64,000 bases of DNA from Myxocyprinus asiaticus (Eukaryota; Chordata; Actinopteri; Cypriniformes; Catostomidae): positions 20,961,197 through 21,025,196 of the forward strand of contig NC_059356.1 of NCBI RefSeq assembly GCF_019703515.2, written 5' to 3'. Of the stretch, positions 1-41,748 are shown piece after piece; position 1 is the first letter of the stretch, and each line of letters begins with the position of its first letter. Position numbers and translations under genes: made by a program. The notes below the pieces were generated by a model that searched no databases, was not told the DNA's origin, and worked only from the letters and a program-made list of their open reading frames with translations.

Positions 1-629
1 CAGCGTTGAGATTGCCTGCAATGACAACAAGCTCAGTCCGATGATGCTGTGACACCGCCCCAGACCATGACGGATCCTCCACCTCCAAATCAATCCTGCT
101 CCAGAGTACAGGCCTCGGTGTAACGCTCATTCCTTCGACGATAAATACGAGTCTGACCATCACCCTTGGTGAGACTAAATTGCGACTCGTCAATGAAGAG
201 CACTTTTTGCCAGTACTGTCTGTTCCAGCAAAGGTGGGTTTGTGCCCATAGGAGATGTTGTTGCTGGTGATGTCTGGTAAGGACCTGCCTTACTTCAGCC
301 CTCAGTCCATCCTCTCTCAGCCTATTGTGGACAGTCTGAGCACTGATGGAGGGATTATGCGTTCATGTAACTCGGGCAGTTGTTGTTGCCATCCTGTACC
401 GGTCCCACAGGTGTGATATTTGGATGTACCGATCCTATGCAGGTGTTGTTACACGTGGTCTGCCACTGCGAGGATGATCAGCTGTCCTTCCTGTCTCTCT
501 GTAGCGCTGTCTTAGGCGTCTCAAAGTACGGACATTGCAATTTATTGCCCTGGCCACATCTGCAGTCCTCATGCCTCCATGCAGCATGCCTAAGGCACAT
601 TCACGCAGATGTGCAGGGACCCTGGGCAT
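1..629 (-). pseudogene. Tc1/mariner-like transposase, 5' part, degraded
   Basis: On the minus strand 435-629 encodes a Tc1-type N-terminal helix-turn-helix followed by the GRPR-type linker (GRTADHPRSGRPRVTTPA). Just downstream, where related transposases read ...TPAQDRYI, there is a TAG stop, and another in-frame TGA follows near 375. The remaining minus-strand sequence down to position 1 still resembles transposase in broken frames. The element is cut by the window edge, so its left end is not seen. A dead DNA transposon; no host function is suggested. Confidence 0.72.
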
Positions 630-899
630 CTTTCTTTTGATGTTTTTCAGAGTCAGTAGAAAGGTCTCTTTAGTGTCCTATGTTTTTATAATTGTGACCT
701 TAATTACCTACAGTCTGTAAGCTGTTAGTGTCTTAACGACCGTTCCACAGGTGCATGTTCATTAATTGTTTATGGTTCATTGAACAAGCATGGAAAACAT
801 TGTTTAAACCCTTTACAATATAGATCTGTAAAGTTATTTGGATTTTTACAAAAAAATTTTCTGAGTTTATATACACACATACACATACATACATATATA
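630..899. other. AT-rich spacer, nothing recognised
   Basis: No gene or clear repeat boundary could be supported between the Tc1 fragment and the LINE 3' region. Short minus-strand frames here are low-complexity and look random. Confidence 0.5.
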
Positions 900-2826
900 A
901 ACATTCGTAGTGCAAATCTAATACAAATCTGTTATATACAGTGCAAGGGAATGTAATGGCAGAAGAGGTTGGATGTGTTGGATAAATATAAAAAGACTAG
1001 ACTCTGTATTGCACATAATTATTGCTCAATGGGGCAATTTTAACTGTTCATGAGATGGATAGCCTGAGGGAAAAAACTGTTCCTGTGCCTGATGGTTCTG
1101 GTGCTCAGAGCTCTGAAGCGTCGGCCAGAAGGCAACAGTTCAAAAAGGTAGTGGGCAGGATGAGTGGGGTCCAGAATGATTTTTCCAGCCTTTTTCATCA
1201 CTCTGGAAGTGTATAGTTCTTGAAGGGAGGGCAGGGGCAACCAATAATACTCTCAGCAGTCCGAACTGTTCTTTGTAGTCTTCTGATATCTGATTTCGTA
1301 GCTGAACCAAACCAGACAGTTACTGAAGTGCAGAGGACAGACTCAATGACTGCTGAGTAGAACTGTATCAGCAGCACCTGTGGCAGGTTGAACTTCCTCA
1401 ACTGGCGAAGGACGTACAACCTCTGCTGAGCCTTTTTCACATTGGAGTCAATGTGGGTCTCCCACTTCAGGTCCTTTGAGATGGTAGTGCCCAGAAACCT
1501 GAATGACTCCACTGCTGCCACATTGCTGTTTAGAATGGTGAGGGGGGTCAGTGTTGGGGTGTTCACAATCATCTCCACCGTTTTGAGTGTGTTCAGCTCC
1601 AGGTTGTTTTGACTGCACCAGACAGCCAGCTGCTTATCCTCCCTTCTGTATGCAGACTCATCGTCATCTCGGATGAGGCTGATGACAGTGGTGTCGTCTG
1701 CAAACTTCAGGAGCTTGACAGAGGGGTCGTTGGCGATGCAGTCATTGGTGTAGAGGGAGAAGAGTAGTGGGGAGAGCACACATCACTGGGGTGCACCAAT
1801 GCTGATTGTACAGGTGCTGGAAGTGAATTTCCCCTGTCTCACAAGCTGCTGCCTGTCCGCCAGAAAGCTGGTAATCCACTGACAGATAGATGTGGGAACA
1901 GAGAGCTGGTGTAATTTAGTCTGGAGTATAGCTGGGATGATGGTGTTGAAAGCCGAACTGAAGTCCACAGAAAGGATCCTTGCATATCTCCCTGATCTGT
2001 CCAGATGTTGCAGGATATGATGCAATCCCATGTTGACTGCATCCTCCACAGACCTGTTTGCTTGATAAGCAAATTGAAGGGAATCTAGAAATGGTCCAGT
2101 GATGTCCTTCAGGTGGGCTAACACCAGTCTCTCAAATAATTTCATGACCACAGACGTCAGGGCGACATTTCTGTAGTCATTAAGTCCTGTGATTTTTGGT
2201 TTCTTTGGGACAGGAATGATGATTGAGCATTTGAAGCAGCATGGGACTTCACACTGCTCCAGTGATCTATTGAAGATCTGTGTGAAGATGGGGGCCAGCT
2301 GGTTAGCACAGGATCTAAGACACGTGGGTGAAACGCCACCTGGGCCTGAAGCTTTCCTAGTCTTTTGTTTCCGAAAGACATGGCACACCTCTTCTTCACG
2401 GATCTTAAGTGCAGATTGAGTATCAGGAGGGGGAGGAGGGGGGCTGTAGGAGGTGTTGGTGATTGTGTGAAGTGAAGGTCAGAGCGGGAGTGGGGTGTGA
2501 GATTGGGCCTTTCAAATCTACAGTAGAACACATTCAGGTCGTCAGCCAGTTGTTGGTCCACCACAGGGTTGGGGGTAGGAGTCCTGCAATTCGTAAGTTG
2601 TTTCATGCCACTCCACACTGATGCAGGGTCGTTAGCTGAAAACTTGTTTTTCAGCTTCTCAGAATATCTTCTTTTAGCCACTCTGATTTCCCTGGTCAGT
2701 GTGTTCCTGGCCTGATTGTACAAGACTTTATCCCCACCCCTGTAAGCATCCTCTTTGGCCTGACGAAGCTGCCTGAGCTCTGCTGTAAACCATGGTTTGT
2801 CATTGTTGAATTTAAATAAGTCCTAG
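900..2826 (-). mobile_element. Non-LTR retrotransposon (Rex1/CR1-L2-like LINE), reverse transcriptase, inactivated
   Basis: Read on the minus strand, a reverse-transcriptase polyprotein fragment runs from about 2723 to 1040. It contains KASGPGGVSPTCLR, the palm motif VDFSSAFNTIIP and the catalytic FADDTT box (a YxDD variant typical of LINEs), then a C-terminal part ending near the element's 3' region at about 1020. A TGA replaces the expected Gly codon in the APQ-x-CVLSPLL junction near 1781, and the upstream part (2157-2723) lies in another frame, so at least one frameshift and one nonsense change disable it. No endonuclease domain was seen, which fits 5' truncation. Assignment within the CR1/L2/Rex1 group is by memory of motifs. 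Confidence 0.8.
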
Positions 2827-3126
2827 TAGGAATGCATATATCCTCACAGAAACTGATATATGATGTACATCATTATAACTCTCCTAAAATGTACCTCATA
2901 CATTCCCTTCCAGAGGGACTTGGTTCCCTTCTCACTCAAAGCGCTCCTGCTTGTTAAAGAGTGGCATGCTGTCATAGCAACCATGATACGTTCCGATTCC
3001 ATTTGTCCTACGAAGGCCGTCTCGTTTAAACGAGGCTTGTGTAAAGGAGGACACTCGGTATACTGCAGCCTTCAAAGGACGCATCCTACCTAGCACGCAG
3101 CCTTCGAAATGAGATGCAGCTAAAGT
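2827..3126. other. Spacer, nothing recognised
   Basis: Contains one short open frame (2860-3093 plus) with no recognisable domain or coding signature. No repeat termini identified. Confidence 0.4.
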
Positions 3127-3548
3127 TTAATGGTGCACTCAGTAACTTTTTCCTCATGTCATCTTGGACTTACAGTGACATCTAGTGGTGTGGATGCAGC
3201 ATTCATTCAAAATCAATAGTCTTCAGTTACATATGCCAGTGTAGAAATTCACTACTCACAGTCAGTCATGATTAATTTAATCCAAGAGCGAAAGTGTCCA
3301 ATCACAAGACGTTTACTGACATTAAGTGATTAGTATTCAGCTGGTCATGAGATTCCAAAATGGCAGCCCCCATGAGGGCGCCCCTACCCCATGTAGAATA
3401 CAACAGCTTTTATAAGGTTACTGATATGACTAAAGTCTTCATCTCATGTGAGTGGTCATGATTTAATACATATGTTTAAAATTTACAATTAATTTCTTTA
3501 GGAGTAAAACATTTTTAATGGGGGAAAAATTGACTGAGAGCACCTTTA
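3127..3548. repeat. MITE-like element with imperfect terminal inverted repeats
   Basis: The left end reads GGTGCACTCAGTAACTTTTT (from about 3132). The right end, reverse-complemented, reads GGTGCTCTCAGTCAATTTTT (to about 3547), so roughly 20-bp imperfect inverted termini enclose about 420 bp of non-coding sequence. Related 'GGTGC' ended elements are common in cyprinid genomes. No clear target duplication was seen. Confidence 0.55.
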
Positions 3549-3879
3549 AGACTGCTCTGATGCTGCATTTCATTTGCACAGAACCAAAGCAGCATCAGAA
3601 CTGTCTTTGATACTATAAGGGCTGAAGTAGGTCAGAGCAGGCTTAATTTAGTCTGGCTTTTATGCAGCATCCTGTCTTTACACAGAGCAGGCTCAACTCG
3701 GCTGTGTTAAGATGCCTTAACTTACAATTTAAGTCTGGTGTCTAATGAGAACGACTGTCAATACATTAGTGAAGACAGACACATTGTGTTGGCAATGAAA
3801 ACCGCGCAGAGTTGTAATAAATTCATTTGAACGTCTAAATTAAAATGACGTAAATTCCAGCATCCGGGCTTTAATTTTG

Positions 3880-3880
<1 letters not shown>
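3549..3880. other. Upstream spacer of foxk1 with a small hairpin
   Basis: Near 3553-3603 the arms CTGATGCTGC and GCAGCATCAG form an imperfect palindrome around about 25 bases. Otherwise nothing was recognised. Confidence 0.4.
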
Positions 3881-33618
<29,738 letters not shown>

Positions 33619-36460
33619 ATGAGTGAGTGGAAGAGTCGATGATGGATCTTTAAAGCACGTTCCTCAATATCGTTATCGTACAAGGGGAAAGTGTCTTGTT
33701 TTCTTTCAACTGAGAACTTTAATGTATTGAAAACGACAAACCCGAACATGGGTAACGGAATCGATTGTTTTGTATGAAGAGGTTAAACGTGTTTCATGGC
33801 GGGGGGAATTCATTGAGCTGCATCTGGAAGCATTCAAATTCAATGCTCACACAGTTTTAATTTTTTAGGGGTTTTTAATCTTGTAAAGAATGTTTGAAAG
33901 AGTGTCCCTCAAAGGTATGAAGTAGTTCCTCACAAGGTACAGGTTGAGAAAGTTTTCATTTTTTTTTTTGGGTTGGGGTGGGACCAATACCTATGCAGCT
34001 ATAACAGTTTGAGAACATGAGTCTCCGAATTGAAGCAGTATATATAATAGGGGTCACGGGAAGCTGTTACTGCAGTTGCCTGTGCAGCCTTTGTGAGGAT
34101 TTATTTATCTCCCTGTTCAAAAAGGCTTAGAAATATTGAAATAAGATTGTTACTACTAAAAAGCACATGAAGCAACCTACAAAACAGATATGAAATAGAT
34201 ATAGAGGCCTTTCTAGCTGGAGTTCTTTAACATACCATATTGTAATGTACAATTATTATTATTGTGTGTGTGGAGGACTCCTTGCTGGCTTATTACAAAG
34301 AGAAATGTCTAGAAAATGCTAATTTCAGAATTGGTCTATTTAGCACAAAATTAAAATGAACTCAATGAATGTAGGTACTGTTTGTTTATTTGTTATGGTT
34401 CATGGCACCCATTTGTGACCTAACAATATATATAAAAAAGATTAGAATGTGTTTGTGGACAAATTTTTGCTGTTATGTGTTTAAAAAATGAAATGACTGT
34501 AAGTTTTAAGTTAATTATATTTAACGTAGCTCAGTTGTATCTGTCCATCCCCATTAGCACTTGGCCGAAATTATGCTCCGTAGATATCTTGTGTAGTAAC
34601 ATGATCCAGATTGCATCAATGGATGAAAGCAAGTAAACAGCTGAAATGCTGTTGTATCTAACTATTGGGACGGGCTTAATGTCAACCAAATGCTTTTCCA
34701 TTTCTAAGACCCAGGAATGTAAATGTTAAATATTGATTGTTGGAGAGGCTGTTTCTTCACTGACTTGCTGTGATCCTTTAATGTTCATAGAAGCGACTAA
34801 ATTAATGTTCAGTATTTTTTTCAGAGAATTCGAGGCCTCGCAATTATTTGTTCTTGTAAGAAGCTTATTTTAGTAATATACACAAAAGCAGCCTTTAATG
34901 AGACTTTCTAATTTTACGAAGAGAAGAGTGAAAATATTTTGTTAGAATTATCAAATAGGTGTTTTCAAGACAATCACTAATGGGATAGTTCAGTAACCGC
35001 TTTATATGTTGCTAATAATATGCACCACAAATGTTGAAAAGTACCTTAGAGTACTTTCTAAGTAAGCTAAATGTTATCGCTAGCTTATTTGTATGCTAAT
35101 GTTGTTGTACGACCCAGCCGTACAGTGTTCCTTTAGTAGTAGAAGTAGAAAGGATACTTCAACAGACCAAATACATATCCTCATTATTAGTGCCTTAGCG
35201 CTTTGCTTCTTTCAGGACTCAATAATAATTGTGATATACTACTTAAAGACAACAACATCCAACTTTGAAACTTAAAAGTTCATTTTCAGGTTTGTTTGGA
35301 CACGAAGAGTAAAAAAAGAACAGCACGCATCATTCTGCTATGTAACAATACACTGCTGTTTAACTGTACCTAGAATGTAGGAATCTAGAAGAATAGATAT
35401 AATACAATGTGGACTTGTGACAGGAGCAATATGATAAAAGTAGACAGGAAATCAAATCTCACTAGTTTCTCTATTATTTGAGCAGTTGTTTTGCATCAGT
35501 GCTCATTTGTAAGTTTTTATTGATTCAAAACTTCTGATTTTTCACACAAATCAAGAGTAATCTGTAAAACATCTCTGTAAAAATCCCAGTCTTTTGGAGT
35601 GCAGCATTAACGGGTTTTAACACGGAGCATTGGGAAAAAAAATTAAAACTTGAAAAAGCTACAATCTTCTGTGGTTGCATGATCAATTCAAACACATATA
35701 TCAAGGCTGAATAAAGTTATATATATATTAATGGCCTTTCAGAGATTTCTCATTAATGTTGTGGGACACTTTGTGTCACATCTTACCTATGTGGTATTTA
35801 ATAAACAAATGAGAGAACCACTATTGCACTGTAAGTTTATTCTTTTGTTTCATAAATTCATTATTTGATTTTGACTGGCCTGTCAAAGGAAAAAAATACA
35901 TTTACAGATGCAATGTTTTGTCTCATTAAGTAGAAGGCTTTAGTGATTCCAACCCCTTTTAGATCATGGAATATTCAATAGTATGGCAAAAAAAAAAAAA
36001 AAAAAAACATTGTCTGTCATTGTCTTGCATTTAGCAACATAGGATTAGCTCTCACTGCCTGTTTTTCATAATTTTTTTTTTTTAAACAATCTGCCACCGT
36101 GTCTGTATGCATGTATAACCATGGAGTATTTTTGTCACAATGATATTCTGAATTTGTGTGTGTGTGTGTGTGCTTGTGTTTGTTGCATATTAGCATTTGC
36201 AAACATTTATACACTAAACATTTCTAATTTAAACTGAACTGATGCAAGTTTCCTTCCTCTTTTGAAACGAGTTAATACGCTGGACATAATTTGTATCCAC
36301 TGTAGACAAAACACCCCCCACTACTGTTCTTCAAAATTGTATCACCTTGTTTTTGTAAGATCATACAATGCATATTTTAACGTGTATTAAACTGCACAAA
36401 GTGTATGAGGGCTTTTCTTCTGTCAATGTCATGGTGTATCTGGAAAGAATAAAAATACTT
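33619..36460 (+). other. foxk1: foxk1 3' UTR (inferred)
   Basis: About 2.8 kb of AT-rich sequence without coding frames or recognised transposons follows the stop codon. Candidate polyadenylation signals AATAAA lie at 35710-35715, 35800-35805 and 36448-36453. A long 3' UTR is usual for FOXK1. The exact end is not determinable here. A (GT)8 tract lies at about 36157-36172. Confidence 0.5.
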
Positions 36461-36892
36461 TATTGCTAATCTTTTAAAGAATTTGTGATAATGGCATCTT
36501 CTGCCTTGATTGCACATGAAGGTTTTCTGTCTCTTAGTATGTTTGCTCCTCGATCACTATTATCTCTCTTATCATTCATTAAGCTTTTTTCAAATGATTA
36601 AATCTCACTTGCTTTGCTTTTGTAGTTTCTAATTTAATTTCACAGTTTGCTTCTCAGTTGTATTTCATCAGCTGTTTGTAACCCTGTGCACATAAACTGT
36701 GCTGCTCAATCTGCCCTGTCATGAAATGTTAAAAGCAAACTATTCAAAAAGGTTTCAATACAAACTTAAGGAATTTCAAATGTAATGGAGCTAACTGAAT
36801 TCTCGCTTCGGCACTTGGTATGGATTTTGTTTTGTTTTTTAAACCGATTACCGTATCGGTTTTCACTACATTTATGAAAATTGCATAAAATA
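36461..36892. other. Spacer between foxk1 3' region and the transposon nest
   Basis: No feature recognised. Confidence 0.4.
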
Positions 36893-38547
36893 TACAGTTG
36901 AAGTCAGAAGTTTACATACATCTTAGCCAAATATATTTAAATTCAGTTTTACAATTCCTGACATTTAATCGTAGAAAACATTCCCTGTCTTAGCTCAGTT
37001 AGGATCACTATTTTAAGAATGTGAAATGTCAGAATAATAGTAGAGAGAATTATTTATTTCAGCTTTTATTTCTTTCATCACATTCCCAGTGGGTCAGAAG
37101 TTTACATACACTTTGTTAGTATTTGGTAGCATTGCCTTTAAATTGTTTAACTTGGGTAAAACTTTTTGGGTAGCTTTCCACAAGCTTCTCACAAAAAGCT
37201 GCTGGAATTTTGGCCTATTCGTCCAGACAGAACTTGTGTCAGAACTGAGTCAGGATTGTAGGCCTCCTTGCTCGCACATGCTTTTTCAGTTCTGCCCACA
37301 AATGTTCTATCGAATTGGTCAGGGGTTTGTAATGGCCACTCCAATACCTTGACTTTGTTGTCCTTAAGCCATTTTGCCACAACTTTGAGGTATGCTTGGG
37401 GTCATTGTCCATTTGGAAGACCCCTTTTCTACTGAGCTTTAACTTCCTGGCTGATGTCTTGAGACGTTGCTTCAATAGATCCACATTATTTTCCTTCCTC
37501 ATGATGCCATCTATTTTCTGATGTGCACCTGTCCCTCCTGCAGCAAAGCACCCCCACAACATGATGCTGCCACCCTCATGCTTCACAGTTGGGATGGTGA
37601 TCTTCAGCTTGCAAGCCTCACCTTTTTTCCTCCAAACATAACGATGGTCATTATGGCCAAACAGTTACATTTTTGTTTCATCAGACCAGAGGACATTTAT
37701 CCAAAAAGTAAGATCTTTGTCCCCATGTGCACTTGCAAACTGTAGTCTTTTTTTATGGCAGTTTTAGAGAGTGGCTTCTTCCTTGCTGAGCAGCCTTTCA
37801 GGTTATGTTGATATAGGACTTGTTTTACTGTGGATATACACTGGTGGCCAAAAACAGATTTTGCTGTTTCGGAAGGAAATTGGTACTTTAATTCACCAAA
37901 ATGGCATTCAACTGATCACCAAGTATAGTCAGGACATTACTGATGTAAAAAACAGCACCATCACCATTTGATGTGATGGGTTTTTTTGTTATGTGGCAAC
38001 AGCTCTAAACTCACCAGGGCGTGATCTGAGACTAAGATGTTTCCAATTGAGCAATCAACAACGTATATAAAGTCCATCATTTCATTATATATATTCTAGA
38101 ATAAATCTTATGGATTGATGAAAAAAAATGTATAGTCCCTACCAGATGTGTTCAAAAGTCGGCAAATATCTGTAAGACCAAGATTTTTACACATCCTGTG
38201 AAGCGTCACTATTGCTCTAGGGGGCTTGCACACTTTTGCTTCACTATGATCAAGGACTGAGTCCATCAAAAGATTAAAGTCTCCTCCCCATATTATATCA
38301 TGAGGGGTGCCAGTGGCTTGCAACATCCCTTCAAGTTTTATAAAAAAGCCCTGATCTTCAACATTAGGTGTATAAATATTGGCCAAAATCAATCTTTACC
38401 CCTGAAATTTCTGCTAAAACAATAATGACTCTTCCTAATTTATCTTTTATCTGTTTGAGACATTTGAATTGTAGATGTTTACTTATCAATGTAATGACTC
38501 CCCCGCTCTTACTAAAACCAGCAATAAGAAAACATGTCCACCTCATA

Positions 38548-39794
38548 CACTATATTGCCAAAAGTATTCGCTCATCTGCCTTTAGACGCATATGAACTTA
38601 AGTGACATCCCATTCTTAATCCATAGGGTTTAATATGATGTCGGCCCACCCTTTGCAGCTATAACAGCTTCAACTCTTCTGGGAAGGCTTTCCACAAGGT
38701 TTAAGAGTGTGTTTATGGGAATTTTTGACCATTCTTCCAGAAGCGCATTTGTGAGGTCAGACACTGATGTTGGACGAGAAGGCCTGGCTCGCAGTCTTCG
38801 CTCTAATTCATCCCAAAGGTGCTCTATCGGGTTGAGGTCAGGACTCTGTGCAGGCCAGTCAAGTTCTTCCACACCAAACTCGCTCATCCATGTCTTTATG
38901 GACCTTGCTTTGTGCACTGGTGCGCAGTCATGTTGGAACAGGAAGGGGCAATCCCCAAACTGTTCCCACAAAGTTGGGAGCATGGAATTGTCCAAAATCT
39001 CTTGGTATGCTGAAGCATTCAGAGTTCCTTTCACTGGAACTAAGGGGCCAAGCCCAGCTCCTGAAAAACAACCCCACACCATAATCCCCCTCCACCAAAC
39101 TTCACAGTTGGCACAATGCAGTCAGACAAGTACCGTTCTCCTGGCAACCCCCAAACCCAGACTCGTCCATCAGATTGCCAGATGGAGAAGCGTGATTTGT
39201 CACTCCAGAGAACGTGTCTCCACTGCTCTAGAGTCCAGTGGCGGCGTGCTTTACACCACTGCATCCGACGCTTTGCATTGCACTTGGTGATGTATGGCTT
39301 GGATGCAGCTGCTCGGCCATGGAAACCCATTCCATGAAGCTCTCTACGCACTGTTCTTGAGCTAATCTGAAGGCCACATAAACTTTGGAGGTCTGTAGCG
39401 TTTGACTCTGCAGAAAGTTGGCGACCTCTGCGCACTATGCACCTCAGCATCCGCTGACCCCGCTCTGTCATTTTACGTGGCCTACCACTTCGTGGCTGAG
39501 TTGCTGTCATTCCCAATCGCTTCCACTTTGTTATAATACCACTGACAGTTGACTGTGGAATATTTAGTAGCGAGGAAATTTCACGACTGGACTTGTTGCA
39601 CAGGTGGCATCCTATCACAGTACCACGCTGGAATTCACTGAGCTCCTGAGAGCGGCCCATTCTTTCACAAATGTTTGTAGAAGCAGTCTGCATGCCTAAG
39701 TGCTTCATTTTATACACCTGTGGCCATGGAAGTGATTGGAACACCTGAATTCAATTATTTGGATGGGTGAGCGAATACTTTTGGCAATATAGTG
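38548..39794 (-). mobile_element. Fourth-level Tc1-like transposon, nearly intact
   Basis: The 1247-bp element has termini CACTATATTGCCAAAAGTAT and ATACTTTTGGCAATATAGTG and a TA duplication at 38546-38547 and 39795-39796. It splits the L1 fragment exactly between EKFGK and MRWTC. Its minus-strand transposase gene is almost complete. Confidence 0.92.
38630..39744 (-). pseudogene. Tc1-like DD34E transposase with one apparent frameshift
   Basis: Minus-strand frames 39744-39040 and 39082-38630 overlap and together give a full Tc1-type protein. The N-terminal helix-turn-helix (MGRSQELSEFQRGTVIG, SGIITKWKRLG) and GRPRK linker are followed by the catalytic motifs VLWSDKSRF (first Asp), [10 protein letters not shown] (second Asp) and [13 protein letters not shown] (Glu), ending AAKGGPTSY. 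The two frames are joined at a run of five G (minus strand, 39086-39090) where the family has six, so a single-base contraction accounts for the break. No internal stop was seen elsewhere in either frame. Catalysis would be cut-and-paste transposition at TA. Confidence 0.88.
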
Positions 39795-41748
39795 TATCTT
39801 ACCAAATTTTTCAGCTTCCTGCGGGGAATGCATTTCTTGAAGAAACACAATATCATATTTCTTGCGTTTAAGAAAATAAATAACCTTCCTTCTTTGTATG
39901 GGGTGCCCCAACCCATTCACATTCCACGTGGAGAGAGATAATCCACTCATATTAACATTTGAGAAAAAAAAAAATATATATATATATATATAATAATAAT
40001 TTTTAATCAAATCTAGACAGGCCCCATTTCCAGCAGCCATCACTCCAACACCGTATCCTTGAGTAATCATGATAAATTGCTAATTTGGTACTAGAAAATC
40101 ACTTGCCATTTTATCAAACACAGTTGAAAGCTATTTGGTTCGTTAAATGAATCTTAACGTTTTTGTTTTTGAGTTGCCACAGTATGCAATAAACTGGCAT
40201 GTCTTAGGTCAATATTAGTAAAAAGAAAAAAGAAACAGCTTTCTCTAGAAACTCATCAGTCAATCATTGTTTTGAGGAATGAAGGCTATACGATGCTTGA
40301 AATTGCCAAAAAAAAAAAAAAAAAATGATTTCATACAAAGGTGTACACTACAGCCTTGAAAGACAAAGGAAAACTGGCTCTAACAAGGACAGAAAGAGAT
40401 GTGGAAAGCCAGATGTACAACTAAACAAGAGGATAAGTACATCAGAGTCTCTAGTTTGAGAAATAGATGCCTCACATGTCCTCAGCTGACAGCTTCGTTG
40501 AATTCTACCCGCTCAACACCAGTTTCATGTACAACAGCAAAGAGAAGACTCAGGGGTGCAGGCCTTATGGGAAGAATTGCAAAGAAAAAACCACTTTTGA
40601 ACCACAAAAAATAAAAGGTTAGAGTGGGCAAAGAAACAGACACTGGACAACAGATAATTGGAAAAGAGTGTTATGGATCTTAACACCATTGAGCTTTTTT
40701 GGGATCCGCTAGACTGCAAGGTGCGTGAGAAGTGCCCGACAAGACAGCCACATCTATGGCAAGTGCTACAGGAAGCGTGGGGTGAAATGTCACCTGAGTA
40801 TCTGGACAAACTGACAACTAGAATGCCAAGGATCTGCAAAGCTGTCATTGCTGCACGTGGAGGATTTTTGATGAGAACTCTTTGAAGAAGTAGTTTAAGA
40901 AGTTCTGAATTTTTTTTTCAAATTGTAATAGTAATTTTTCACATTATTAATGTCCTAACTATACATTGTGATCGGTTGAATAACACTTTGGTGAATAAAA
41001 GTACCAATTTCTTTCCATAAGAGCAAAATCTGTACATAATTCCAAACATTTGGCCGCCAGTGTAGATACTCGTCTACCTGTTTCCTCCAGCATCTTCACA
41101 AGGTCCTTTGCTGTTGTTCTGGGATTGATTTGCACTTTTCACACCAAAATATGTTAATCTCTAGGAGACAGAATGCGTCTCCTTCCTGAGTGGTATGATG
41201 GCTGCGTGGACCTATGGTGTTTATACTTGCATACTATTGTTTGTACAGATAAACGTGGTACCTTCAGGCATTTAGAAATTGCTCCCAAGAATGAACCAGA
41301 CTTGTGGAGGTCCATAATTTCTTTGTTTCTGAGGTATTGGCTTATTTCTTTTGATTTTTCCATGATATCAAGCAAAGAGGCACTGAGTTTGAAGGTAGGC
41401 CTTAAGATACATCCACAAGTACACCTCCAATTGACTCCAGTTAGCAAGCTAATTGGCTAACTGCCTAAAGGCTTGACATCATTTTCTGGAATTTTCCAAG
41501 CTGCTTAAAGGCACAGTTAACTTAGTGTATGTAAAGTTCTGATCCATTGGAATTGTGATATAGTCAATTAAAAGTGAAACAACCTGTCTAAACAATTGTT
41601 GGAAATTACTCATGTCATGCACAAAGTAGATGTCCTAAACGACTTGCCAAAACTATAGTTTGCTAATATGAAATCTGTGGAGTGGTTAAAAAAAATGAGT
41701 TTTAATGACTTCAGCCTAAGTGTATGTAAACTTCTGACTTCAACTGTA

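Larger units (their letters stand above)
37973..39990 (-). mobile_element. Third-level L1-type LINE fragment: endonuclease domain only
   Basis: The minus strand encodes the start of an L1 ORF2 at about 39955 (MSGLSLSTWNVNGLGHPIQR, then FLQEMHSPQEAEKFGK). It resumes beyond the inserted Tc1 at 38546 (MRWTCFLIAGFSKSGGVITL, IYTPN, GGDFNLLMD) and ends near 37985 with SIGNILVSDHALVSLELLPH. The apurinic-type endonuclease signature residues (WNVNG, QEMH, GGDFN, SDHAL) are all there, but frames are broken near 38100 and no reverse transcriptase follows. A LINE copy lacking its 3' half is unusual. Confidence 0.75.
37839..41062 (+). mobile_element. Second-level Tc1-like element inside the Sleeping Beauty-like copy
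   Basis: Termini CACTGGTGGCCAAA (37839) and TTTGGCCGCCAGTG (to 41062) with TA duplications at 37837-37838 and 41063-41064. The terminal repeats are over 100 bp and share AATTGGTACTTTAATTCACC with the 31021-32166 copy. Transposase remnants on the plus strand: 40399-40614 and 40658-40885 (DLNTIELFWDPLDCKVREK, then CKAVIAARGG). It is itself interrupted by an L1 fragment at about 37973-39990. Confidence 0.82.
36893..41748 (-). mobile_element. Sleeping Beauty-like Tc1 element, outermost of a four-level nest
   Basis: The termini CAGTTGAAGTCAGAAGTTTA (from 36895) and the complement TAAACTTCTGACTTCAACTG (to 41746) are flanked by TA at 36893-36894 and 41747-41748. Without the insertion at 37839-41062 the element is about 1.6 kb, the usual size for this family. 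Minus-strand transposase pieces: the DNA-binding N-terminus at 41362-41154 ([20 protein letters not shown], then [12 protein letters not shown]) and the catalytic part at 37836-37190 (VLWSDETK, then [49 protein letters not shown]). Frameshifts and stops make it inactive. The salmonid-type Tc1 group includes the copies from which Sleeping Beauty was derived (established knowledge). Confidence 0.88.

Noticed and set aside
36157..36172. Short tandem repeats considered as CRISPR-like or regulatory arrays
   Set aside because: Simple dinucleotide microsatellite in the foxk1 3' region; no spacer structure anywhere in the window.
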